DNA of 64,000 nt from Methylibium sp. NZG (GTDB taxonomy: Bacteria > Pseudomonadota > Gammaproteobacteria > Burkholderiales > Burkholderiaceae_C), in NCBI GenBank assembly GCA_001263235.1, contig LGRD01000038.1, positions 1-64,000 on the forward strand, given 5' to 3'. The notes beneath the pieces were generated by a model, which was not told the origin of the DNA, ran no database searches, and saw nothing but the letters and a program-made list of their open reading frames with translations. The position numbers were made by a program, and so were the translations under genes. Of the stretch, positions 29,025-41,606 are shown piece after piece (positions within the stretch are counted from its first letter, which is position 1; every line of letters starts with the position of its first letter).

Positions 29025-29597
29025 TCACAAGCCGTGCCCCATCAGCACCAGCAAGCCGAGCAGCGCGAACACCGCCGCAGCCACGCGGTGCACCCACGCG
29101 ATCGGCACCCAGCGCACCACCTTGTCGCCGAACAGCACCGCGGGCACGTTGGCCAGCATCATGCCCAGCGTGGTGCCGGCCGTCACGGCGACGAGCGCGT
29201 TGTACTTGGCGGCGAGCATCACCGTGGCGATCTGCGTCTTGTCGCCCATCTCGGCCAGAAAGAAGGCCACCACGGTGATGCCGAACACGCCCCAGCCGGC
29301 GCGCTCGTTCGTGTTCAGCTCGTCGGCTTGGTCGGGCACCAGCATCCACGCCGCCACGGCCAGGAACGACAGCCCCAGCGCCCAGCGCAGCCACTGCGGA
29401 TCCAGCCACCGCGTAAGCCACGCGCCCAGCGCCGCCGCGCCGGCATGGTTGACCAGCGTGGCCACCAGGATGCCGAGCGTGATCGGCACCGGCTTGCGAA
29501 AGCGTGCCGCCAGCAACAGCGCCAGCAACTGCGTCTTGTCGCCCATTTCGCCGAGGAAGACGACGCCGGTGGAGACGCTGAAGGCTTCGAACATCAA
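29025..29597 (-). CDS. GDT1/TMEM165-family cation exporter
   Basis: A 190-residue membrane protein of the UPF0016/GDT1 family with two internally similar halves. Each half carries the signature EMGDKTQ: FLGEMGDKTQLLALLLAARF (about residues 14-33) and FLAEMGDKTQIATVMLAAKY (about residues 113-132). About six membrane segments are evident. Bacterial members export manganese; eukaryotic ones move Mn or Ca. The repeated acidic motif forms the cation site. No manganese riboswitch-like element was recognised upstream. It is co-directional with the SDR and MBL genes, with a 67-bp gap. Confidence 0.9.
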   Translation of the reverse strand: MMFEAFSVSTGVVFLGEMGDKTQLLALLLAARFRKPVPITLGILVATLVNHAGAAALGAWLTRWLDPQWLRWALGLSFLAVAAWMLVPDQADELNTNERAGWGVFGITVVAFFLAEMGDKTQIATVMLAAKYNALVAVTAGTTLGMMLANVPAVLFGDKVVRWVPIAWVHRVAAAVFALLGLLVLMGHGL

Positions 29598-29664
29598 GCG
29601 CCTCGTGTCGCAGGGCCTGTGATCACAGGCGCGCGTTCGGCCAGCGCCTCTCGCGCAGCAGCCG

Positions 29665-30474
29665 TCAACCTGGCACCGTGTAGTTCAGCGCCAGCCGGCC
29701 GCCGTCGACGTAGACGATCTCGCCCGTCATGTAGCTCGATGCGCTGCTGACGAGAAAGGCGCACACGTCGGCGATCTCTTCCGGCGTGCCCAGCCGCTTC
29801 ATCGGCGTGCGGCTCATGATGCGCGCGCGGGCCTCGTCGCTGCCCAGCACTGCGTTGCGCGCCAGTTCGGTGGCGATGGTGCCTGGCGCCACCGCATTGA
29901 CGCGGATGCCGTGCTCGGCCAGCGCCAGCGCCATCACGCGCGTCAACTGGTTCACGCCGCCCTTGCTGGCGTTGTAGCTGGCGATGCTCGGAATCGCCAT
30001 CACCGCGTTCACCGAACTCATGTTGACGATGGCGCCGCCGCCCGCCTGCACCATCGCACGTGCGACCGCCTGGCCGACGAGGAACGCGCCCTTCAGGTTG
30101 ACGTCGATCACCGCGTCCCAGTCGGCTTCCGTGATGTCCAGAAAGTCGGCCGCCTTGAAGATGCCGGCGTTGTTGATCAGCGCGTCGATGCGGCCGAAGG
30201 CCTGCAGCGTGGTGGCCAGGGCCGCATCGACCGACGCTTTGTTGGCCACGTTGCAATGCATGAACACTGCGCGGTGCTGGCTCGATCGCAGCGACGCCGC
30301 GAGCGCCTCGCCGCGAGCCGCATCCACATCCCACAGCGCCACCGCAGCGCCGTCGCGCGCGAGGCGTTCGGCACAGGCCGCACCGATGCCCTGCGCCGCG
30401 CCGGTCACCACCGCGACCCGGCCCTCCAGATGAAAGTGAACCGCTGTCACGTCAGCCTTCATGTCGGCCGTCAT
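29665..30474 (-). CDS. SDR-family NAD(P)-dependent oxidoreductase
   Basis: A 269-residue classical short-chain dehydrogenase. The cofactor motif is VAVVTGAAQGIGAACAERLA (TGxxxGIG), followed by INNAGIF and the active-site set Asn, Ser (NMSSVNAVM), Tyr and Lys (YNASKGG). VNAVAPGTIATELA and YVDGGRLALNYTVPG complete the pattern of FabG-like alcohol or keto-acyl dehydrogenases. The acidic residue in LWDVDAARG after the second strand suggests preference for NAD. The ATG at 30474 overlaps the MBL stop codon (ATGA), so the two are translationally coupled and may act on the same compound. The substrate is unknown. Confidence 0.88.
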   Translation of the reverse strand: MTADMKADVTAVHFHLEGRVAVVTGAAQGIGAACAERLARDGAAVALWDVDAARGEALAASLRSSQHRAVFMHCNVANKASVDAALATTLQAFGRIDALINNAGIFKAADFLDITEADWDAVIDVNLKGAFLVGQAVARAMVQAGGGAIVNMSSVNAVMAIPSIASYNASKGGVNQLTRVMALALAEHGIRVNAVAPGTIATELARNAVLGSDEARARIMSRTPMKRLGTPEEIADVCAFLVSSASSYMTGEIVYVDGGRLALNYTVPG

Positions 30475-31439
30475 GCGCGCGCAGGCTTCGCCTTGCGGTC
30501 GAGCCAGATGCCCATGCCCTGCGCGTTGAGCTCAATGTCCAGCCCGAGCAACGCTTCCAGCTCGGCCGGTGTTTGCCTGCAGCCGTTGGCGGCGGTGCCT
30601 GCGATGCAAATCTGCAGCAGCCCCTGCTTCAACGCGGCATGGCGATCGGGCCCGGTCGGTACCGTGCGGCCCAGGCGCACGATCTGGTCGAGCTGGTCAA
30701 GGAACTGCGCGCCCAGCCTCGGCACCTGCGTCACCCGGCCGTAGTGCGTGAGGTACATGCACGCCGGCTCGAAGGCCAGCATGCGCAGCACCGACGCACG
30801 CAGCGCCTCGGGCTCGAACTGCACCGGCGTGGTGGTGGGCAGCAGCCACGCGCCCTGGTCGGTATCGAACTCGCGGTACGACAGGCCGAAGGTGTCGCCG
30901 GTGAAGAAGCCGCGGCTGCGTTCGTCCCAGATGCAGTGGTGGTGCCGCGCGTGGCCGGGAGTGTCGATGAAGGTCAGCGGCCGGCCGGCCAGCGCGAGCA
31001 CCATGCCGTCGTCGGTTTCGATCACACGCTGCGCATCCACGCCGACCACCTCGCCGTACGAGCGCTCGAACTCTTCGTCGCCATAGACGACGCGCGCCCC
31101 TTGTATCAGCAGCCGTGGGTCGATCAGGTGCGGCGCGCCGCGCGGGTGCACCACCAGCCGGGCGCTCGGCAGGTGCTGCATCAACTGGCCCACGCCGCCG
31201 GCATGGTCGAGATGAACGTGCGTGGCGATCACGTAGTCCACCGCGTCGGTCGCCAGCCCGGCCGCGCTCAAGGCTTCGAGCAGGCGCGGAACCGAATGGC
31301 TCGTGCCGGTGTCGATGAAGGCCGCGCGGCCGTCTTCGATCATCAAGTAGGCGGCGTCGAAGACGGGGCGGTGGAAGCCGGTGTCGATGGTGTGAATGCC
31401 ATGTTCGAGGACGTGGACAAAAGGCGGTGGCGTGCGCAT
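30471..31439 (-). CDS. MBL-fold metallo-hydrolase
   Basis: A 322-residue metallo-beta-lactamase-fold protein. The dinuclear metal motif is VIATHVHLDHAGGVGQLMQ (HxHxDH), with further ligands in FIDTPGHARHHHCIWD and GFFTGDTFGLSYREF, and a late His in MYLTHYGRVTQVP. The fold covers lactonases, glyoxalase II-like thioesterases and others; this one resembles generic hydrolases near dehydrogenases. It overlaps the downstream SDR gene by 4 bp, suggesting a two-step reaction, perhaps hydrolysis followed by oxidation. The C-terminal 80 residues beyond the MBL core are additional. Confidence 0.88.
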   Translation of the reverse strand: MRTPPPFVHVLEHGIHTIDTGFHRPVFDAAYLMIEDGRAAFIDTGTSHSVPRLLEALSAAGLATDAVDYVIATHVHLDHAGGVGQLMQHLPSARLVVHPRGAPHLIDPRLLIQGARVVYGDEEFERSYGEVVGVDAQRVIETDDGMVLALAGRPLTFIDTPGHARHHHCIWDERSRGFFTGDTFGLSYREFDTDQGAWLLPTTTPVQFEPEALRASVLRMLAFEPACMYLTHYGRVTQVPRLGAQFLDQLDQIVRLGRTVPTGPDRHAALKQGLLQICIAGTAANGCRQTPAELEALLGLDIELNAQGMGIWLDRKAKPARA

Positions 31440-31516
31440 GGTTCGGCCTCGGACAATGATGCAGCGATTCTATGGACGTGCGGGCCGCAGCGCCCCTGAA
31501 CACAATGGGAGTGGCA

Positions 31517-32053
31517 ATGGCAGCAATGTCGATGAACCTCACGAGATGGCCCCGCCTGGCTGGCGCCTGCCTCGCACTGTGCGTGCTGTCGGCGTGCGCC
31601 ACGTACGGCCCGCCAAAACTTGCGCCGGGCGCCTCGGTCGCCGACGCCACGCGCGCGCTCGGCGCCCCCACCGGCGAGTACGCGCTGCCGGCCGGCGCCA
31701 AGCGGCTGGAGTTTGCGCGTGGCCCGTTCGGCAAGCACACCTACATGCTCGACTTCGACGCGCAACAGCGCCTGCTCGGCTGGACGCAGGTGCTGACCGA
31801 AGCGCGCTTCAACGCAGTGCGGGCCGGCACGCCGAAGGGCGATGTGCTGCTCGCGCTCGGCCGCCCGTCGGAGACGTCGCGCATCGCACTGCAGCGGCAG
31901 ACGGTGTGGTCGTACCGGTTCGAAGACCACTTCTGCCGCTGGTTCCAGGTCGGCATCGATGAGGCAGGTCGCGTCACCGACACCGGCTACTTCCCCGACC
32001 CGATGTGCGAACCCAAGGACCCGGGAGACCTGGTCTCGCGGCTGGTTCGCTGA
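31517..32053 (+). CDS. BamE/SmpA-like lipoprotein
   Basis: A 178-residue lipoprotein with the lipobox LALCVLSAC (Cys about residue 27). The mature part has two similar segments, VADATRALGAPTGEYALPAG and KGDVLLALGRPSETSRIALQ, each reminiscent of the SmpA/OmlA (BamE) fold, with VWSYRFEDHFCRWFQVGID between them. This could be an envelope lipoprotein of outer-membrane assembly type, but the match is by style only. GGGAG at 31507-31511 supports the ATG at 31517; ATGs at 31505, 31526 and 31532 are alternatives. The next gene starts 12 bp after its stop. Confidence 0.72.
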   Translation: MAAMSMNLTRWPRLAGACLALCVLSACATYGPPKLAPGASVADATRALGAPTGEYALPAGAKRLEFARGPFGKHTYMLDFDAQQRLLGWTQVLTEARFNAVRAGTPKGDVLLALGRPSETSRIALQRQTVWSYRFEDHFCRWFQVGIDEAGRVTDTGYFPDPMCEPKDPGDLVSRLVR

Positions 32054-32064
32054 GCCACCCTGCG

Positions 32065-32421
32065 ATGACCCTGCGTCTGTTCGGCATTCCCAACTGCGAC
32101 ACCGTCAAGAAGGCCCGTGCTTACCTCGCGGAGCACGCAGTCGCGTTCGACTTCCACGACTTCAAGAAGCACGGCGTGCCGACGGACGCCCTCGCCGCGT
32201 GGGTGAGCGCACTCGGCTGGGAGGCGCTGCTCAACCGCAAGGGCACCACCTGGCGCGGGCTCGACCCTGCCTTGCAGGCCGAGGTCAGCGATGCGGCGAG
32301 TGCCACCCGCCTGATGCGGGCACAGCCGAGCGTCATCAAGCGGCCGGTCGTCGAGTGGCCCGACGGGAGCGTGACCGTTGGGTTCTCGGCAGAGGCGTGG
32401 CGCGAGCGCATTGCGCAGTGA
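32065..32421 (+). CDS. ArsC/Spx-family thioredoxin-fold protein (YffB-like)
   Basis: A 118-residue ArsC-family protein. LRLFGIPNCDTVKKARAYLA contains a single N-terminal cysteine (PNCDTVKKA), the YffB/Spx-like pattern, instead of a true arsenate reductase CX5R signature. FDFHDFKKHGVPTDALAAWV, LLNRKGTTWR and SVIKRPVVEWPDG are further family marks. E. coli YffB binds glutathione and has no proven reductase role, so arsenate resistance should not be assumed; no ars genes are nearby. It begins 12 bp after the BamE-like lipoprotein and probably shares its transcript. Confidence 0.85.
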   Translation: MTLRLFGIPNCDTVKKARAYLAEHAVAFDFHDFKKHGVPTDALAAWVSALGWEALLNRKGTTWRGLDPALQAEVSDAASATRLMRAQPSVIKRPVVEWPDGSVTVGFSAEAWRERIAQ

Positions 32422-32550
32422 TAGCCCGTTGAAGTCGCTTGGAAGTCGCACGAAGGCGACCCCGCGCTTGCGTCGGCGGTCGGTGTGTTGGGCCCAAAGT
32501 GCCGACTCCTCCGACAATGCTCGGCATGACCCGAGTCTGAAGGACCCCCC

Positions 32551-32865
32551 ATGAGCGATTGGACACCGATCGGCAACCGCGACCAGGTGGCGCCCGAATG
32601 GCCCCTCGCCGCCACCGTCGGCACGCTGGCGATCGGCGTCTACGAAGTAGACGGCGCGCTGCATGCGATCGAAGACATCTGCCCGCATGCGCAAGCCCGG
32701 CTCAGCGAGGGCTTCATCGAGGGCTGCGAAGTCGAATGCCCACTGCACAACGCCGTGTTCGACGTGACCAGCGGCAAACACCTGCGCGGTGAACCGTGCC
32801 GAGATGTGAAGACGTTTGCAGTGCGCGTGGTGGACGGGCGGGTGGAAGTGCAGGCGCCTGGGTAA
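32551..32865 (+). CDS. Rieske-type [2Fe-2S] ferredoxin
   Basis: A 104-residue soluble Rieske protein. Cluster ligands are in IEDICPHAQARLSEG (C-P-H) and CEVECPLHNAVFDVTSG (C-P-L-H), spaced 17 residues apart, exactly as in the ferredoxin components of aromatic-ring dioxygenases and of nitrite reductase small subunits. No oxygenase or reductase partner is encoded beside it, so its electron partner is unknown. The ATG at 32551 has only a weak purine stretch upstream (AAGGACC). It converges on a short gene of unknown function. Confidence 0.9.
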   Translation: MSDWTPIGNRDQVAPEWPLAATVGTLAIGVYEVDGALHAIEDICPHAQARLSEGFIEGCEVECPLHNAVFDVTSGKHLRGEPCRDVKTFAVRVVDGRVEVQAPG

Positions 32866-32904
32866 AGCCGAGTCAACTGCACAAGCCTCGCGCGCTGGCC
32901 GCGA

Positions 32905-33246
32905 TCAGGCAAACGTCCTGGCTCGCTCCAACGTGGCTTCCAGATGATTGTTGGCCGAGTGAACGCGGACACCCTTGATCACTTTGGGTGGATCGCCGTC
33001 CAACCGAAAGACCGCGGTCACTGGCAGAACGACCATCAGCGCATTGCTGTCGGGCGGATCGGCAACGAAGTCGAAGCCGTAGTAGCCGTCCGGAGGCGTC
33101 CCGCCCATGTACATGCGTGGCTCGAGTCTGGGTTTGGACCAGCCGGATGTCGACACCTTGCCTTTGGCTTCGACGATGTACTGCGGTGGAATGGACTTCG
33201 TCGTGTAGACGTCGATCGAGGTGATTTCAGCGATTGGCTTTCCCAT
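32905..33246 (-). CDS. Small conserved-looking protein of unknown function
   Basis: A 113-residue soluble protein that I do not recognise. It contains beta-strand-like segments (ITSIDVYTTKSIPPQYIVEA, LMVVLPVTAVFRLDGD) and a YYGFDFVADPP motif; there is no signal peptide, membrane span, cysteine cluster or obvious catalytic motif. A ribosome-binding site (AAGGAGC) precedes the ATG at 33246, and codon use resembles its neighbours, so it is probably real. Its neighbours (Rieske protein, HEAT-repeat protein) do not reveal a role. Confidence 0.6.
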   Translation of the reverse strand: MGKPIAEITSIDVYTTKSIPPQYIVEAKGKVSTSGWSKPRLEPRMYMGGTPPDGYYGFDFVADPPDSNALMVVLPVTAVFRLDGDPPKVIKGVRVHSANNHLEATLERARTFA

Positions 33247-33447
33247 GATGCTCCTTCAGTGGGGTTTGTTGCACTCACACGGTTGGCGGCACTGCACTTT
33301 CGCGCACTTGACGGCAACGAGGCGTTGTAGAGCTGCTGCCAAGCGTGGTCAACGGGCCACGTCCCCCATCGTGGTGATGGACTCCCACTTGCGGGGGCGT
33401 GCAAATGCAGTGAGCGACGGCGTCGCGCAGCGTTCGACGCGCCGCCT

Positions 33448-34575
33448 CTACAAGGTGAGCCCGAACGCCGCGCTGGCCAGCGCCTCGCCGTTGACTCGCA
33501 GCTCCACCGCATGCCGCCCCGCGTGGTACCGCCGCGTCGTGATCGGGCGCAGCGAGTGCGTCTTGGACAGTGAACGCGACTCACCCGCGCCGAGGTCGAG
33601 CACCCAGCCCTTGAACACCTTCGGCGAGGTCTCGCCGTTGGCCTTGACGTGGTGCACCGCGTAGTCGATCACCAGCTTCTGCGCGCGTGAGGAGGTGGAC
33701 TGCAGCCGCACCTCGAGCGTGATGCTCCCGCCAACCGCCACGCGCTGGGGCGACAGCGCCAACCGCGCTTGGCCCTGCAGGCGCTGGCCCAGGCCCCATG
33801 CCGTCAGCATGCGCGCATCGCCTTTCTTGATGAGCGTGCGGCTCGCATGCCTCAGCATCGCCTGGAGCGGTTGCGCGGCGTCGGGCAGGTGTTGTTCAAC
33901 CCACGCCGCCACGAGGGCAGGGTGGTCCTTGGCGATGTCGTTGAGGTGGTTGGCCACGCTGCGGCGCACGTACTCGCTCGGGTCGTGCTGCAGCACGCGC
34001 AGCAGCGGCAGCGTGGGCGACGGGTCGGCGATCAAGGCCTTGAGCTGCATGCCCCACGGCAGGCGCGGGCGGCTGCCCTCGCTGGCCAGGCGTCGCACGT
34101 GCGCGCTCGGGTCGTGCGCCCAGCGCGCAAGCGTTGCGAAGGTCAGCTCGGGGTGGGTGGCGATGAACGGGCGCACCGCGTACTCGGCCGAGAAGCGCTG
34201 CGTCAGCGCGTGCAGCGCCGCCAGCGCGCGGTCGGGCGCGTGCATGCCGCGACGCACGACGAACTCGCCCAGCGGCCACACCACCCAGCCGGCCAGGCCG
34301 GCAGCGGTGGTGCGCAGCGAGGCCAGCTCGTCGCCGACGCCGGCCGGGCCGAGCGAGCGTTCGATCACGTCGCAGGCCACGCTGAAATCGTCGGGCAGCG
34401 TGGTTTCGAGCGCGCTGCACAGGTGGTGCGCGCGGGCCTTGAACTCCAGTGCGGCCAGGCCATCGCTGGCGAGAGCCTCGAAGCGCCGGCGGTCGAACGC
34501 GGGCCAGGCGCGTTGCAAGTGGAGGCCGGCGTCGGCCACCGTCTGCGGGCCGATCAGGTTCTTGAAGGGCTCCAC
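33448..34575 (-). CDS. AlkC/AlkD-like HEAT-repeat DNA alkylation repair protein
   Basis: A 375-residue protein built from HEAT-like helical repeats; typical units are LRVLQHDPSEYVRRSVANHL and DPSAHVRRLASEGSRPRLPW. These features match the AlkC/AlkD DNA glycosylase superfamily, which removes alkylated bases such as 3-methyladenine. The last 100 residues (VAVGGSITLEVRLQSTSSRA and following) form a beta-rich, Ig-like extension seen in AlkC-type proteins. The start MEPFKNLIGPQTVADAG is consistent with the family. It follows acnA on the same strand by 68 bp, which may be coincidental. Confidence 0.82.
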   Translation of the reverse strand: MEPFKNLIGPQTVADAGLHLQRAWPAFDRRRFEALASDGLAALEFKARAHHLCSALETTLPDDFSVACDVIERSLGPAGVGDELASLRTTAAGLAGWVVWPLGEFVVRRGMHAPDRALAALHALTQRFSAEYAVRPFIATHPELTFATLARWAHDPSAHVRRLASEGSRPRLPWGMQLKALIADPSPTLPLLRVLQHDPSEYVRRSVANHLNDIAKDHPALVAAWVEQHLPDAAQPLQAMLRHASRTLIKKGDARMLTAWGLGQRLQGQARLALSPQRVAVGGSITLEVRLQSTSSRAQKLVIDYAVHHVKANGETSPKVFKGWVLDLGAGESRSLSKTHSLRPITTRRYHAGRHAVELRVNGEALASAAFGLTL

Positions 34576-34643
34576 CGGCAGGCACTCGGCCGATGCTTAC
34601 AGACGCCCGAGCGCAAAGCCCAGGCTCGCGCTCGGAGTCACGA

Positions 34644-37529
<2,886 letters not shown>

Positions 37530-37566
37530 GGTGCAGGGCTTCCGTTGGGGAGGGGTGGAACACTAC

Positions 37567-37618
37567 GCCTATCGTGCCGGCCTGTCGTGCCAGCCTATCG
37601 TGCCAGCCGGTTGTGACA
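37567..37618. repeat. Four 13-bp tandem repeats in the acnA leader
   Basis: Four head-to-tail units lie 38-89 bp upstream of the acnA start: GCCTATCGTGCCG, GCCTGTCGTGCCA, GCCTATCGTGCCA and the diverged GCCGGTTGTGACA (plus-strand reading). Units 1-3 differ by one or two bases. Direct repeats of this size upstream of a gene can be binding sites for a regulator, or simple slippage products. Confidence 0.75.
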
Positions 37619-37668
37619 GCCCGGCGCTGACCCCGCGCGGCCGCGGTGCGTTGGCGGCCGGGCCGGCC

Positions 37669-38916
37669 TCATGGCGTCTCTGGCTGGGGCAGGTAGCGCA
37701 CCGAAAGCACCCCGGCGATGGCGCGGATGTTGTCCAGCACCGCCGGCTCCACCGCGCTGTCTACATCGACCAGCGTGTAGGCCATCTCGCCGCGCGACTT
37801 GTTGACCATGTTGTGGATGTTCAAGCCAGCGTTGGCCATGGCGGTGGAGATCTGCCCCAGCTTGTTGGGCACGTTGGCGTTGGCGATGGCCACGCGGTAG
37901 GCCGACTCACGCGCCATCTCGACGTGCGGAAAGTTCACCGCGTTGACGACCACGCCGTGTTCCAGGTAGTTGCGCAACTGGTCCGCCACCATGACGGCGC
38001 AGTTTTCTTCCGCCTCGCGCGTGGAGGCGCCCAGGTGCGGCAGCGCGATCACCTTGCCGTGTCGGTTCAGTGCAGCGCTCGGGAAGTCGCACACGTAGCA
38101 CGCGAGCGGGCCTGCCGACAGTGCCGCCAGCACGGCCGCCTCGTTCACCACCCCCTCGCGCGAGAAGTTGAGCAACACGGCGCCGGGCTTCATCTGCGCC
38201 ACGTTGTCGGCGTTGACGAGGTCGCGCGTGGCGGCCACCAGCGGCACGTGCAGCGTCACGAAGTCGGCGTGCTTCAGCACCTCGGCGGCGCTGGCGGCGC
38301 GCCGCACCTGCGCGGGCAAGCTCCAGGCGGCGTCGACGGTGATGTGCGGGTCGAAGCCCAGCACGTCCATGCCGAGCTTGATGGCGGCGTCGGCCACCAG
38401 GCAGCCGACCTTGCCCAGGCCGACGATGCCCAGCGTCTGGCCCGCGAGTTCGTAGCCGGCGAACGCCTTCTTGCCTTCTTCGACCGCCTTGTCCATGTCG
38501 GGCAGAGTCGGGTCGAGCGCCGCGACGAAGCGCAGCGCCGGCGCCAGGTTGCGTGCGGCCAGCAGCATGCCCGCCAGCACCAGTTCTTTCACCGCGTTGG
38601 CGTTGGCGCCGGGGGCGTTGAACACCGGCACGCCGCGCGCGCTCATCGCATCGACGGGGATGTTGTTGGTGCCGGCGCCAGCGCGGCCGATCGCGCGCAC
38701 GCTGGCAGGGATGTCCATGGCGTGCATGTCGGCCGAGCGCACCAGCACGGCGACGGGGTGGGGCACGTCTTTGCCCACCGTGTAGCGATCGGCCGGCAGT
38801 CGCTTCAGGCCGTTCGGCGAGATCTGGTTGAGCACCAGCACTTCGTATCGGAGCGGCCCGCCGGCCGCCGCCGGGCCGCTCTCAAGGCGGCTGGGGCCGA
38901 GGGTTTCGTCAGCCAT
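37669..38916 (-). CDS. serA: D-3-phosphoglycerate dehydrogenase
   Basis: A 415-residue SerA. It oxidises 3-phosphoglycerate to 3-phosphohydroxypyruvate, the first step of serine synthesis. The NAD site is [20 protein letters not shown]; catalytic residues lie in [13 protein letters not shown] (Arg), the [11 protein letters not shown] segment and [19 protein letters not shown] (His). A C-terminal ACT domain, [20 protein letters not shown] and onward, allows serine feedback. The first 20 residues ([19 protein letters not shown]) are an extra Gly/Ala-rich extension; the gene overlaps serC by eight bases, so an internal start cannot be excluded. Confidence 0.93.
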   Translation of the reverse strand: MADETLGPSRLESGPAAAGGPLRYEVLVLNQISPNGLKRLPADRYTVGKDVPHPVAVLVRSADMHAMDIPASVRAIGRAGAGTNNIPVDAMSARGVPVFNAPGANANAVKELVLAGMLLAARNLAPALRFVAALDPTLPDMDKAVEEGKKAFAGYELAGQTLGIVGLGKVGCLVADAAIKLGMDVLGFDPHITVDAAWSLPAQVRRAASAAEVLKHADFVTLHVPLVAATRDLVNADNVAQMKPGAVLLNFSREGVVNEAAVLAALSAGPLACYVCDFPSAALNRHGKVIALPHLGASTREAEENCAVMVADQLRNYLEHGVVVNAVNFPHVEMARESAYRVAIANANVPNKLGQISTAMANAGLNIHNMVNKSRGEMAYTLVDVDSAVEPAVLDNIRAIAGVLSVRYLPQPETP

Positions 38917-39991
38917 GGCTGCGCTCGAATTCCTTCATGTAGGCGACCAGCGCCTGCACGCCCTCGACCGGCATCGCGTTGTAGACCGACGCCCGCATGC
39001 CACCCACTGCGCGGTGGCCCTTCAACTGCACCATGCCGCGCGCCTGCGCGCCTTTCAGGAAGGCGTCGTCGAGCTTCTCGTCGTGCAGCTTGAACGGGAT
39101 GTTCATCAGCGAGCGATCCTCGCGCGCGACCGGGTTCGAGTAGAAGCGCGTCGTGTCGAGGTAGTCGTAGAGGATCGCCGCCTTGCGCCGGTTGTGCTGC
39201 TCCATCGCTGCCAGCCCGCCGCGCGACTTGATCCAGTTGAACACCAGGCCGGCGATGTAGATCGAGTAGGTGGCCGGGGTGTTGAACATCGAGTCGTTGT
39301 CGGCCTGCTGCTTGTAGTCGAACGCGCTCGGCGTGACCGGCAGCGCCTGCCCGATCAGATCGTCGCGCACGATCACGATCGTGGCCCCCGCCGGGCCGAT
39401 GTTCTTCTGCGCGCCGCCGTAGATCAGCCCGTAGCGGCTCACGTCCACCGGGCGCGACATGATGTTGCTCGACATGTCGGCCACCAGCGGCACGTCGCCG
39501 GTGTCGGGCGTCCAGTGGTACTCCACGCCGCCGATCGTCTCGTTCGAGCAGATGTGAACGTAGGCGGCCTTCGGGTCGAGCTTCCAGTCCTGCTGCTTCG
39601 GCACGCTGGTGAAGTTGCCGGCCTCGCTGCTGGCGGCCACGTTCACGGCGCAGTACTTCTTCGCTTCCTTGATCGACTTCTTCGACCACTCGCCGGTGTT
39701 GACATAGTCGGCGCTGGTGCGGCCGCGCAGCATGTTCATCGGCACGATCGCGTTCTCGCCGATGGCGCCGCCCTGCATGAACAGCACCTTGTAGTGGGCT
39801 GGCACGCCCATCAACTCGCGCAGCAGGCTTTCGGCCTCGGCGTGGATCGAGATGAACTCCTTGCCGCGGTGGCTCATCTCCATCACCGACATGCCCGAGC
39901 CGTGCCAGTCGAGCATCTCGTCAGCCGCCTGGCGCAGCACCGGCTCGGGCAGCGCAGCCGGGCCGGCGCTGAAGTTGAAAACGCGTGTCAT
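38909..39991 (-). CDS. serC: Phosphoserine aminotransferase
   Basis: A 360-residue SerC of normal length. It transfers the amino group of glutamate to 3-phosphohydroxypyruvate, and to the analogous intermediate in PLP synthesis. The start [20 protein letters not shown] is diagnostic, as are [40 protein letters not shown] (PLP Asp) and [19 protein letters not shown] with the Schiff-base lysine. It is the first gene of the serC-serA pair and overlaps serA by 8 bp. The ATG at 39991 was chosen on the family start; upstream in-frame sequence is not conserved-like. Confidence 0.97.
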   Translation of the reverse strand: MTRVFNFSAGPAALPEPVLRQAADEMLDWHGSGMSVMEMSHRGKEFISIHAEAESLLRELMGVPAHYKVLFMQGGAIGENAIVPMNMLRGRTSADYVNTGEWSKKSIKEAKKYCAVNVAASSEAGNFTSVPKQQDWKLDPKAAYVHICSNETIGGVEYHWTPDTGDVPLVADMSSNIMSRPVDVSRYGLIYGGAQKNIGPAGATIVIVRDDLIGQALPVTPSAFDYKQQADNDSMFNTPATYSIYIAGLVFNWIKSRGGLAAMEQHNRRKAAILYDYLDTTRFYSNPVAREDRSLMNIPFKLHDEKLDDAFLKGAQARGMVQLKGHRAVGGMRASVYNAMPVEGVQALVAYMKEFERSHG

Positions 39992-40098
39992 GAACAAATC
40001 TCCGCAGGGGAAAAGGGCGCCAGAGCTTAGCCGATGCCACCCGACTTGCACCCCGGCCCCGAAGGCCGCCCGCGCGGCATGGGTTATCTTGCGCGACC

Positions 40099-41556
40099 AT
40101 GAGCGACTTCAGCTTCTTCTGGCACGACTACGAAACCTGGGGTCGCGTGCCGCGCCGCGACCGCCCAGCGCAATTTGCTGGCGTGCGCACCGACGCCGAC
40201 CTGAACGAGATCGGCGCCCCGGTGATGCTGCACTGCCAGCCCGCGCCCGACTTCCTGCCCGACCCCGAGGCCTGCCTGCTCACCGGCATCCTGCCGCAAG
40301 CCTGCCTGGAACTCGGCGTGCCAGAACACGCGTTTGCCGCCGCCATCGAACGCGAACTGGCTCAGCCCGGCACGGTGGGCGTGGGCTACAACTCGATCCG
40401 CTTCGACGACGAGGTGACGCGCCACTTGTTCTGGCGCTCCCTGATCGACCCGTATGCGCGCGAGTGGCAGAACGAGTGCGGCCGCTGGGACCTGCTCGAC
40501 GTGGTGCGCTGCTGCTGGGCGCTGCGGCCCGAGGGCATCGAGTGGCCGAAGCATGAAGAAGGCGAGGCGCGCGGCCGGCCTTCGTTCAAGCTCGAACACC
40601 TGACGCGCGCCAACGGCCTGGCGCACGAGGCGGCGCACGATGCGCTCTCCGACGTGCGCGCGACGATTGCAATGGCGCGCCTCGTCAAGACACGCCAGCC
40701 GCGCCTGTGGGACTTCTGCCTGCGCCTGCGCCGCAAGGACGAGGTGGTCAAGGAGATGGCGCTCGCGCAAGGCCAGGGCCTGCCGTTCCTGCACATCAGC
40801 GGCATGTACGCGGTGGAGCACGGCTGCATGGCGATCGTCTGGCCGCTCAGCCCGCACCCGAGCAACAAGAACGAGGTGATCGTGTGGGACCTGGCGCACG
40901 ACCCGGCCGAGCTGTTCACGCTCGGCGTCGAGTCGATCCGCCGCCGCATGTTCAGCAAGGCCGACGAGTTGCCCGAGGGCGAAACCAGGTTGCCGATCAA
41001 GACCATTCACCTCAACAAGTCACCGATCGTCATCGGCAACCTGAAGACGCTCAACGCCGCGACGGCGCAAAAGTGGGGACTCGACGTGGACCTGGCGCTC
41101 AAGCACGCCGAAGCGGCGGCCCGCCATGGCGGCCTGCTAGCGGGCCTGTGGCCGGCGGTCTTCGAACGCCCCGTGCCCGCGCAAGCGCCCGACGTGGACG
41201 AAGACCTGTACGGCGGCTTCGTCGGCAACGAGGACCGGCGCACGCTGCAGCGCCTGCGCACCTTGAGCCCGGATCAACTCGCCGCCAAGCGGCCCGCCTT
41301 CAGCGATCCGCGCCTCGACGAGCTCCTGTTCCGCTACCGCGCGCGCAACTTCCCCGCCACGTTGAGCGAGCCGGAGCAAGCGCAATGGCAGCAGCACCGC
41401 GCCCACCGGCTGCACGACGGCGCCGGCGGCGGGCAGACCTTGCAGGCGTTCTTCGAGCAGATCGACCGGCTCGGCGAGACTGCCGACGAACGTGGCCAGG
41501 ACATCCTCGGCGCGCTCGTCGACTACGCGACCGAGATCGCGCCGGATCGCGATTGA
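40099..41556 (+). CDS. sbcB: Exodeoxyribonuclease I
   Basis: A 485-residue 3'-to-5' single-strand DNA exonuclease. The DEDD catalytic motifs are [10 protein letters not shown] (Asp, Glu), [18 protein letters not shown] (Asp) and [18 protein letters not shown] (His, Asp). The SH3-like and helical C-terminal parts follow, with [14 protein letters not shown] as a landmark. It takes part in recombination and mismatch repair with RecJ-type nucleases. It is divergent from serC with about 107 bp between starts. The small lipoprotein gene follows 50 bp downstream. Confidence 0.95.
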   Translation: MSDFSFFWHDYETWGRVPRRDRPAQFAGVRTDADLNEIGAPVMLHCQPAPDFLPDPEACLLTGILPQACLELGVPEHAFAAAIERELAQPGTVGVGYNSIRFDDEVTRHLFWRSLIDPYAREWQNECGRWDLLDVVRCCWALRPEGIEWPKHEEGEARGRPSFKLEHLTRANGLAHEAAHDALSDVRATIAMARLVKTRQPRLWDFCLRLRRKDEVVKEMALAQGQGLPFLHISGMYAVEHGCMAIVWPLSPHPSNKNEVIVWDLAHDPAELFTLGVESIRRRMFSKADELPEGETRLPIKTIHLNKSPIVIGNLKTLNAATAQKWGLDVDLALKHAEAAARHGGLLAGLWPAVFERPVPAQAPDVDEDLYGGFVGNEDRRTLQRLRTLSPDQLAAKRPAFSDPRLDELLFRYRARNFPATLSEPEQAQWQQHRAHRLHDGAGGGQTLQAFFEQIDRLGETADERGQDILGALVDYATEIAPDRD

Positions 41557-41606
41557 TCGATCACGCCTCGGCCGCCGACCCACCCTCCCACCTGGCGATA
41601 CCGACC

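Noticed and set aside
32065-32421. Arsenate reductase arsC
   Set aside because: It has the YffB/Spx-like single-cysteine pattern and no ars genes nearby.
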